The translations under genes were made by a program, and so were the position numbers. Shown in pieces: positions 55,409-64,000 of a DNA stretch of 64,000 nt (its first letter is position 1; every line of letters begins with the position of its first letter). Origin of the DNA: Lateolabrax maculatus (Eukaryota > Chordata > Actinopteri > Acropomatiformes > Lateolabracidae); assembly GCA_031216445.1 (NCBI GenBank), contig CM062196.1:26890001-26954000 (forward strand), in the 5' to 3' direction. The notes below the pieces were generated by a model. That model was not told where the DNA came from. It searched no databases and saw only the letters and a list, made by a program, of their open reading frames with translations.

Positions 55409-57226
55409 TCCTAATTTTTAAGGGACAGGGTTGACCTTGTCTGACTTTTTAATAATGTTGTTGCTTTCCTAGATCTCTAGGAGTACAACATTGTTGTTAC
55501 AATTATTATAGTCAAAACTATAAAAATGAGACCATAGTTATAATAAACCAGAACGATGCTTTAAGATAAAAAGAGTCAATGCACAAGAGCGGAAAGAGGA
55601 CACAAAGAGAAATATCAACACATCTTTGCCACAAGAGTCATGTGACAGTCATATAGTCCACTTCTGAATTATTCTGTGTGGCTCTGTAACACTAAAAACA
55701 GGAGCACTGACATTATGTGTAGACATAAATTTATACTGATGACTTTTAACTTGTAGAACGGGTTTAGCTGTAAAATCTCAACCTGAGTAACCACTCAGTT
55801 GTTTCAGGTTCAACTGCAAATTATTCAGCTCGAGTATAAATAGTGAAGCACTTTCCCAGTGAATGGGCTGTGGGGTTAAAGTGGCTCTCAGTGTGAGCCT
55901 CAGATGGTGAGGTACAGTTTTAACTTAGCAAACACAGACAAGACCAGGGTGCCATGCCGCTCCTCCAACATGGTTTTGTTGAATGATTCATGCTCTCCAA
56001 TGTCTGCTCTTGTATAGCAGAATGGACGATGTCTTTGTACAACACCATACTTCAAACCCTGATTATGGACTCAACCCTTCAGGTCTACTCTCTGGCTCTA
56101 CCTCACACACAACTTTTAACATTTTATTATGTAACCTGTCATGTATGTTTGTGTAAAGACTGAAAGGTTGACTGCAATTCAATATCGATGTCTAAGTCAG
56201 TTAATCATCTCTTAGTTGGAGAGATGGTCCTCTGTGAGACTCGACCCAAAATCCCCCAGACTTGTCTGTAAAGAGCTTCTTCATCCTTCAAGATGAATCT
56301 AATCTAATGTAATGAAAAGCAGCTACATTAGATGGTATGCATGTGATGCCACCATGTGGACACAGCCCCCAGTGTTCACATAATTCAAAGATGATTTAAC
56401 ATACCTCCTTGGCTGAACTTTATTGTATTTTGATGTTTTGTACAATGTTGAAGATGGCTGTAACAGATAAGGCAAAACCTTGGATTGTCTCACATTTACT
56501 ACCCCCCATCCCTCAACAACGAACCCCTTGAACACTTACAGAAACCAATTGTCTCCCTCCCCCTGTCCTTCCCACTTCTCTTATTTGTTGTGTTCCCTCG
56601 CCTATCATTTTTCTCTCTGTCTCTCTCCTCTCCTTCTCTCTGCTTTCGCCCCAAACTCCATTGTTATTTTGTATTAGGTAATATTTTAGTTAAGTATGGG
56701 TTTATTTCCAATTTCACTGAGGAGAATAAATTTGAGGTGGATAAATTAATAAAACCTGACCCTGCTGTTAGGCCAGGACGCCACTTTGTCCCCGGGGCCA
56801 ACCATTGAGCCTTTTATTTTCTCTTTTCCTTCTCTCCTCTCACTCTCTCTCTTTTCCCCCATAGCTTTATACACACACACACACATACACATACACCTAC
56901 TCGCATGGATATTACAAAATATAGTATTTCTTCACTTTTATTCAGCTGTCTCCTGCTAAATATTGAAGCTGATCTGTATTCCTATCCAGTGTTTTTGGTT
57001 GTTGTTTCTCTTTCTTGCCTTATTATATGTCTTCCTTTTAATCATTAATCTTGCACAATTATTAAAAATCCCCAAAAAACACCCCACCTTTACAGGTGTT
57101 ACAGGCAATCAAGCTGCAAAGATGGCCATTTTAAGTGAATGCATCATCAAATGTCAATATTGCCCTCATACATTCCAAGTAACCAACAATACATCCATTC
57201 ATGAAAAATCAACATATTAGCAAGTG
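55409..57226. other. Intergenic stretch with no recognisable gene
   Basis: AT-rich. Pyrimidine-rich runs lie at 56570-56660 and 56820-56860, and an (AC)n microsatellite at 56869-56899. No gene seen. Confidence 0.4.
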
Positions 57227-57301
57227 GCCTCACTACTGTTGCCAAGTGCTTGCTTATGGTAGGAACTGTTGGGTCTCTGTAAATAATATTTTAAAGAGTA
57301 T
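57227..57301 (+). mobile_element. L2-type LINE 3' UTR fragment cut by an LTR
   Basis: CCTCACTACTGTTGCCAAGT to TAATATTTTAAAGAGTAT follows the L2 UTR, then stops mid-block at the LTR start. The expected continuation (GGTCTAGACCTACTC) is not found downstream in the window. Confidence 0.75.
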
Positions 57302-57857
57302 TGTGAAGGAATTTTCCTTCTTGTAAACTTCCCTCTTGTTGGTTAAAGGTAACTGAAGACAATGCTTCACAGGTCAGGTCAACTGCCTGTCTCTGTTCGC
57401 CTGTCTCATTCTGTGTGCCAGACAAGGCCGAGTTGGCTCTGACATCTGGTAGACCAAGGTCTGCTAGATATCTTCTGTTTTCAGGTTTAGACACAACAGG
57501 CTGGCGCCTGGTTGTTGACACTGGATAAGAGATACTGTAGAGAGGCTATGCTGTTGCTAGGACAGCAATGGTTGACGTCTGTCCTTGTTTGGATATGATA
57601 TCCAATAGAGTCATCACACATGACAGGCTGAGTTAGGAATAACCCTATTTGGATATAGCGGAACTTATCTGTTCTGGGGAAGGTTAAATACTGAGCTTCA
57701 GGACACCATCTTCAGATTTGGGTAGCAGTACGCTGTGATTCACACATGGTGTTTCCCTTTTCTCCTCGATCGAGCTTCAATAAATATTCCCGTGTAAGAC
57801 ATCCAGGTCTCCTGAAACTTCTTGTTAGAGTGAACCAGCTCTAAGATTTCCATCACA
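57302..57857 (+). mobile_element. Retroviral-type 5' LTR (copy 2)
   Basis: This 556-bp LTR runs TGTGAAGG to CCATCACA, nearly identical to 31122-31682, with the same AATAAA position. It is followed by a primer-binding-site candidate, so it is the 5' LTR of a provirus whose 3' LTR is not in the window. It is inserted in an L2 3' UTR. Confidence 0.85.
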
Positions 57858-57859
57858 AT

Positions 57860-57878
57860 TGGCGTCACGAACAGGATT
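57860..57878 (+). other. Candidate tRNA primer-binding site
   Basis: TGGCGTCACGAACAGGATT starts two bases after the LTR end, the correct place for a retroviral primer-binding site, and begins TGG as required to pair with a tRNA CCA end. The primer tRNA was not assigned. A CTGGTAAGTG donor-like site follows at about 57894-57903. Confidence 0.65.
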
Positions 57879-60589
57879 CCAATACAACAAAGACTGGTAA
57901 GTGCATTTCTTTATTTTGCCTTACCATGTCTGTGTTTGATGGAATCATAAAGAATCTATGTGTATTTTCTGCATTTTAATATGTAATGCCTGCCTAAAAA
58001 GAGAGTTCAGGGTCTGAGGACAAATAGTCCCCCCTCTCTCAGTGGGGGCTCAAACCAAAATTGATTCTGAAAAAAAAGCAGAAAATACAGAAATCAATTG
58101 AGCTAAAATTGGTGTACTTCAGAAAGACTGTGCAGGGAGGTTGCCCCACAGCACTACAGAACTAAAATGTGTTAGTTTGTAGTTGGAGGTGGATTTATAG
58201 AGAAAAGACTGTGGCGAGGAATTAACTCCACAGCACCACAAAAATGGTTGTTTTCTTCCGGGGCAACTGATGGTTGTGCCCGACACAGATAAGACCCACA
58301 GTGAGGTTAAGCCCGTGGGAAGACGTTCCGTGGTAAGCACAAAGAGGTTTATTTCGGATAATCAAGACCTGTGGTGAGTCTGTGTCCGTTGGGAAATGAG
58401 GGGCTCTGTTTTGCTGCTGGCACAGAGGCTGAGGCGCTGAATATTACTGTGTACACAAGGTGTTAACTTTCGGGGTTGCACTATCTCAATCACCCTTCTC
58501 AAGTACAATAAGTAAATAACGCAATGGTGGAGACCCTGATGCTGCAGCAGTGTTTTATTGATATGCATGGGAAATATGTTAATTGCAATGTATTGATGTA
58601 TTAAGTGTTTAATGCTATAGTGTGCATGCTGTAATTATGATCAATAATCAGTCCAGAGCAGAGGCTAGAAATAAAAAGAGAATCCGTAGTTAATTTACGT
58701 AAAACGTAAAAAAAAGAAAGATAATTAAAAGTTATAGTTGCTGCGCAGTGAGTCCAGGACGGACATTTTGAGGAGGAAGATGAATGAGAAATAAATCACA
58801 GTTCATCAGCTGAACTGTCTTACCGTTAAACCTCAAACATATATTTCACACAGCACAATGCCTGAGTAGGTGTAGGTGTATGATGTAAAACGCTGCATAA
58901 ACCTGGTGGTCTCACAACCTTAGTCACTACGGGCAAGTCATGAGCTTGCTGAGCTTGGTAGGTATACCAAGTGAGAAACTATCATAAAATGACTTAGGCA
59001 ATCACCAGAGTTGCAAAAAACAGCTGTAAAGCATTAAAATGTGGATTTTAGACTAGCATCTGAATAGTAAACGTTGGAGATTTATTTAGAGAATTGCAGT
59101 AGCAATTTTGATGCACCACGGGCTAAATTCTTAATAATTCAGAAATCTGACTGGATCGTTTGTGGACGACAGTCTGAAGATGAAGCGTATTAAGTTTGGT
59201 GTCAATTGAGAGAAAATGTGGGAGGAAGATTGGCATATGACTGGACCTATGTAGAAAGTTGTTTATTTTATGCATAAGAGGGCATATTTCCTCTGAATAA
59301 TATAATAACAATGGGAGATCGGGGGCAGCTGTGAACTGCTTGGACCCTAATTTACAGATGAATTAAAAATAAGATGTAAAGAAAGGAGGTAAATCTGTCA
59401 TTAACGAGCAAGCAGAGGCAATCACAGAATCACAAAGATTCCACATAACACTATAAGCTAAGTTTTCCTTATGCATGCCTGCATGAATGGAAGATAAGAG
59501 GTAAAAGGTAGATAAGAAGGATGGAATCATCTGTTTTCTTAATGCTTATTTATTGGGCACAGAATCCCATGACTATGCCGCAGTACCAAGCTCCTTTCAT
59601 ACCATGTTAGATCCGTACAGAAATCATAAAACTAAGTAGTAGTGTCAGACAGGAATCAGTACTACTTCTGTGTTGCGAGCTACACAAATAAAAGTGTCAA
59701 ATTCACCTGAGTTGCAATGTTGGTTGACAGTATATTGTTCTTCCTGCAGTTGATAAAGTTTTCATCACGGTCAGTAAAGCTGACTCCAGTCAGTTAAAAA
59801 GGAAGCTAAACGTAGTGTTCCTCATTTTGCTCATTTATCATTTTAGATTGCCGTGAATTTAATTTTGAAAAAGATGCTGAGATAATTTTGGAAAAAGCCA
59901 AAACCAGCCACGACTGTGTTGTTGTCTTAGAGCTTCAATGTTTTTATACAGGAGGAAGACTGTGACACGTGTCCACGCTGTTGCAGTTAAATATTTTTAA
60001 AAAAGAGGGGCCAGACTGATAGCAAATCTCAGTTAGATTTAGCTGTTATGGTCGTTCTTAAGTTCTTCAGTGAGTTTGTATTAGCAGAGATGCTTTGTGT
60101 GCTTTGATTGTTGAATTTTAGATAATTTCTGATTGTTTATATCTAGAGATTCCTAATTAAATTATTTAAAGTAATTTTAAGTAATTAAATGTATTTTGAC
60201 CATTTGGATTTAATCTGCTGTCGTCTTTGTTCACTTTGTGTCAGGGTCAAACTTTGGCTCAAACAGCACCAGCTCTGGCTGCATCTGGCGCTGCTCTATT
60301 TTGCTATGCAGTAACATTTTGTTGTTTTTTCAGTCAGTCCCACACACTGTTAACCTTGTGATGTGGAGCTTAGACTGTCTGATAGCACACAGGAACACAC
60401 ATCCCTTGCTGCTTCTTTGGGTTGTTTACATTCCATTTCAGACACAGAGCGATTGTTAGTTCTGCATGCATCAGAGAAGATTCAAATTTAATTTGAACAT
60501 TTTTCATGTACTCTGAAAAAATAGTGAATTTGTAACTTAATCTCTTCAACATAAATAGATTTTGGAACTGAATGTAGTTTTGCCGCGCA
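57879..60589 (+). other. Decayed proviral leader and unassigned sequence
   Basis: Presumably leader and lost gag region of the provirus, but no gag or protease motif is visible. Two imperfect direct repeats (AAAGACTGTGCAGGGAGGTT at 58123 and AAAGACTGTGGCGAGGAATT at 58204) are present. Where proviral sequence ends and host begins is unclear. Confidence 0.35.
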
Positions 60590-61510
60590 TCAAGCAACAT
60601 CACCTACTTCAAGAAACAAATTAAAGGCATTTAACCTTTTATTGACGCTTTTCTAGAGCAAGGTGTTCTAACACCTGCCTCTAGCCAGAAAACCACATAC
60701 ATTTATATCATTAAAGCTAACAAACCTGGAGAATGGTGCTTTGTTCAAGATCTGAAAAGCTGTTAATGCAATTGTTCCAATTTTGACTGATGTCAAATTC
60801 TAATTTGGCCTCATTACCTCATGAGTTTAAATTTTACATAGTGGTGCATTTGTGTTCAGTATTCTTTTTCTGATTGTCAGAATTAATTCTGACTCACCTA
60901 CAATATAGGCATCAGAGATGAAGAGAGACCTTGATGGCCTTGTTGACCTGGTGGAAGCATGTCGCTTTTGAGAAAAACATGTAAACAGACTCTATTCTCC
61001 TCCTGAAATGTTTGGCGGAAAGAGGTGACATCGCTTGTTAAGCTGTCAGCATGATCACCTAACTGGAGCACATTTTGGATAATGGTCAGCTCCTCTCAAC
61101 AGACAGAGTTATGCTGCGATCCGTAGTGCATCCTCCACACATGAAAGAAGATGTGTTCCTTCTTAGGCATGACCAGTTACTGCAAGTAAAGGACTCATGC
61201 AATGAACTTTGTCGCTTTGTGCTGCCACTCTGAACTCTGCACCTGAACTCTTCAATGAACTGATAACATGACATCAGCATTCAGAGACTGAAGACGGCTC
61301 TCACGTCAGCATCAGCTTTGGGCTTGCCAGACAATGAACTGCCTTTTGTTTACATGTACAAGAAAAAAAGACAGCTTCATCATGGGAATCTTGGTTCACA
61401 CACATGGCTCTCATTATCGCCTGATGGCTTTCTATTTTTCTAAGCTGCCTCCTGTTATTCGGGAGATGCCAGGATACTTATGAATTGTTACAGCTAAAGC
61501 TATTCTAAAT
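60590..61510 (+). pseudogene. Endogenous retrovirus pol remnant (RT and RNase H)
   Basis: Frames show EQGVLTPASSQKTTYIYIIK and EWCFVQDLKS at about 60655-60765, the start of a gamma/epsilon-retrovirus-like RT, then nothing clear until RNase H-like LKTALTSASALGLPDNELPF (about 61285-61345), HGSHYRLMAF, SKLPPVIREMPGYL and TAKAIL to about 61510. The RT palm with its catalytic box is not recognisable. Many stops and frame changes. It is on the same strand as, and downstream of, the LTR at 57302, so it may be the same provirus; an independent older copy is possible. Confidence 0.55.
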
Positions 61511-62162
61511 GGGAAATCAGCCTCATTGACATGGGCTCTTGTAAAGTTTTAATTTCATGCTGTTTTAAACATTCTGAACACTTCTGCCACCAACACAAGA
61601 CAGTGACTTCAAATCCGGTTACAATGTGACCATTCTGTTTAATGCTGACATTTTTGTTCAAAGAGCTCGCCTTTACATCCAGCTACATTAGTCACATTGA
61701 TTGACTTAAGATAAGTGCAAAAGATAATTACACATGACGTGAAACGCTAGTTGATACTGTTAGATCACCTAGGCCAAATTTGAAGCAAACCCTGTTCCGA
61801 ATGCTGATTAGTTTCTTTTGTAAAGATTCAGCAATGAGACTGTATTTATTTTTCAGGCTATGCGGTCACTACTGAAACAGGTGTAGTGGAGGCACATACT
61901 TTGCCTCCTTGAACATCTGGTTAATGAGCTAGGTTGTAGGCAATAACATATGCCTGTATTTTGGCATTATTACAGCAGCCTAACAAATAATTATTATTAT
62001 TTTGAGAATAATTATGATAGTACACCTTATTAAATGGCATATACATACCATAGTGATTGGTCATCTATGCTTAAAACACTTTGTACATTAAGAAGAAGGA
62101 TAACTACTGATTATCTTCTACTAGCCATTTCAATCTATATCAGTACTGCATAGCATATCTGT
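61511..62162. other. Unannotated stretch
   Basis: AT-rich; possibly further decayed proviral sequence, but no motif could be read. Confidence 0.3.
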
Positions 62163-62344
62163 CTTGGTCTTAACTCTTGGCATTACATTAGGGTGTTTAC
62201 CCCACAACTATTTAAGATGGGCATGAATGTTATTCTTTTTACTGTACTTTAGCCTTGGTCTTAACTCTTGGCATTACATTAGGGTGTTTACCCCACAACT
62301 ATTTAAGATGGGCATGAATGTTATTCTTTTTACTGTACTTTACC
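62163..62344. repeat. 91-bp tandem duplication, two copies
   Basis: 62163-62253 and 62254-62344 differ at a single base. No coding content. Confidence 0.95.
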
Positions 62345-62379
62345 ATTCTTTAGGTAACATTGAGTTGGCTCCGAGGCCA

Positions 62380-62452
62380 ACAATGTCATTACTGATAATG
62401 AAGTTTGCATTTTTATCAAGTATATGACAATAAACTTGAACCTTGAACTAGA
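62380..62452 (+). mobile_element. Possible LINE 3' tail
   Basis: ATGACAATAAACTTGAACCTTGAACT at 62425-62450 resembles the ends of Rex1/Babar-like LINEs. Too short to confirm. Confidence 0.4.
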
Positions 62453-63587
62453 TGAAAACCAGACTGCCACCATGTACATCGACTCAAGATATTTTGGTGT
62501 CACCCATGAATTTGGTTTTATGATATCGTCTAGTAAACCAAACCAACACTCAGCTCTTATATCAAACTTTTGAAGTAATTTCCTGTCTTTACAATTGTAT
62601 ATTGCAAAAAAGCGCTGCACACACAGGTGACACTGATTCCATTAATAAATGAGAAATATCTTAAAGGTAATGCTTTAGCATTCAATGCTATTAAACAAAG
62701 TTGTGCTTAACTCATCTCTAAGTTTTTCTTTGATGTGTTAGCCTAAGTTTCACATGGCCTCACACATGTAGAAAAGGGGGGGGGGGGGGGAGATAAAGAA
62801 CCGTGCAAGGGGATCCAGAAAATTAGTGAGTGCTTTGGCCAATGTGTTTTGAGTCAACTGAACGCAAATGGAAAATAATCGACGAGCACCTCAGTGCTTA
62901 GCAGCGAAGTAAGACTTCTCACCACACAAAACATACAAAGAAATAAAAAAACCTACTGGACTGTTCTAATGAACAAACTAAGAAGAAAGACAATGTTATG
63001 GTGAGAAAGTATGAGAAGACATGTTCTCCCAGCTCTCATCCGGACGAAAGAGATGGACCCCATTGTTATACTGACAGATGTATGATGAATGACTGTTATG
63101 TTGCATATTTACTATTCTATTCTACAGGTAAATGGTTGCAGGCAACACATGATACAAGCTTGGTTGAGAGCTTTTGCCAAGTTTAATGAGAGTGAGGTAC
63201 ACTCCTGCTAACCCATTGTGGAACTACAGGACTATGGTGTTTCACTTAAAAGCAATTGAAATGGTACCATGATTGTAAACTATGGAAAGTTAATTATCAA
63301 AGGGTTCATAGTGAGTTAAAAAGTTGTAAAATCATTGAGCATGATGAAGATGATGAGTTCATCCATGCTACCTTACTTTTTATCCATAAACACGATAGCA
63401 ACTAAAACGGAAGCATCAATACAGAACAAAACAACAAACAGTGTTTAATAACCTAGAATAGCAATAAACAACATCAGCCTAATGATGGACTATGCGCATG
63501 GAAGTAATTGAATTAATTGTTGGGTATGTTAACAATCACTATCTTAATCTCATTTGCCAATGCTGAATCAAATTCCATTCACTAAAT
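62453..63587. other. Unannotated stretch
   Basis: Contains a G run at 62777-62791. No gene or shared repeat seen. Confidence 0.4.
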
Positions 63588-63665
63588 GGTAAATGGTAGA
63601 TGGACTGTATTTTTATAGTGCTTTTCTAGTCTATTGACCACCCAAAGCGCTTTACAATACTTAAG
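63588..63665 (+). mobile_element. Short interspersed repeat fragment
   Basis: AAATGGTAGATGGACTGTATTTTTATAGTGCTTTTCTAGTC and CCCAAAGCGCTTTACAATAC match the 17441-17570 repeat; only its first part is present. Confidence 0.65.
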
Positions 63666-64000
63666 AAGATTGAGAAAGGTTTGACTGGTATGATTCTGGT
63701 AATCCATTTTATGAAACTAACCACGGTTGTTATTTTCTAGGTGACCACTCATCTACACTTTCAGAATCACAGAAAGAAATAAAGAATTTTGTGATGTCAT
63801 AGGTTAATCAATATGATTGACCTCCAGGTGTCAATATCTTTGGTGTTTACTGAGTTTTCACACAATCCAGGGTTTCCTTTTGACATATGATTGAAAAAAC
63901 TTTGAATAGACTAACTGATTATCAATTACAGGACCAGGTAATTGTGAAATAAAAGTGTTGCTCCTATGCTAAAGGTAAATGTTTGAGTTGAGCCCGTTCC
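63666..64000. other. Unannotated stretch
   Basis: No gene or recognised repeat to the end of the window. Confidence 0.4.

Noticed and set aside
31122..57857. The two similar LTRs as the two ends of one 26-kb provirus
   Set aside because: The right-hand LTR is followed by a primer-binding site, so it is a 5' LTR; the interval holds many unrelated elements.
1..64000. tRNA or rRNA genes
   Set aside because: No cloverleaf-like A/B-box pair with matching acceptor stems and no rRNA core sequences were noticed on reading both strands; a covariance-model scan would be decisive.

Overview
This window is vertebrate nuclear DNA, almost certainly from a teleost (ray-finned) fish. It is AT-rich intergenic sequence packed with transposable-element families typical of fish: L2-type LINEs with CTTGA tails, Rex1/Babar-like LINEs, chromodomain Ty3/gypsy, piggyBac, CACTA-like DNA transposons and gamma/epsilon-like endogenous retroviruses. 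I found no convincing host gene, tRNA, rRNA, CRISPR array or bacterial-style operon. Almost every long open reading frame belongs to a mobile element, and most are broken.

Layout. 1-6.9 kb: gypsy LTR end, L2 3' fragments, a split LINE ORF1 and a MITE with a 9-bp target duplication. 7.5-9.1 kb: a dead piggyBac transposase. 9.2-14.8 kb: an old minus-strand L2 element that still has its 5' part (including an esterase-like ORF1), invaded by a younger plus-strand L2 and, separately, by an internally deleted endogenous retrovirus. 15.2-20.6 kb: MITE, gypsy and CR1/L2-like fragments, then a long plus-strand L2. 20.6-26.7 kb: mostly featureless. 26.7-32.5 kb: a Rex1-like LINE, more L2 and Rex1 pieces, and a solo LTR. 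32.5-38.0 kb: no recognisable gene. 38.0-39.7 kb: LINE fragments. 42.0-47.7 kb: the most interesting unit (below). 48.5-51.0 kb: a Rex1-like LINE with a 5' inversion. 51.2-55.4 kb: a nearly complete gypsy gag-pol without LTRs. 57.3-61.5 kb: a second retroviral LTR with a primer-binding site, followed by decayed pol sequence. 61.5-64 kb: repeats only.

The best candidate for a little-described system is a 5.65-kb DNA transposon at 42019-47666. It has CACTG-starting terminal inverted repeats and flanking TA. It carries two genes on the same strand: a C2H2-finger, CACTA/EnSpm-like transposase (about 890 codons, several frameshifts) and a second protein with a PB1/ubiquitin-like N-terminus, of the kind often annotated SAMD3-like in fish. 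The arrangement resembles the transposase-plus-accessory-protein organisation of plant CACTA elements. The link between the two genes and the termini is inferred from position and end structure.

All family assignments come from reading motifs by eye; no database search was run. Boundaries given without a target-site duplication are accurate only to tens of bases.
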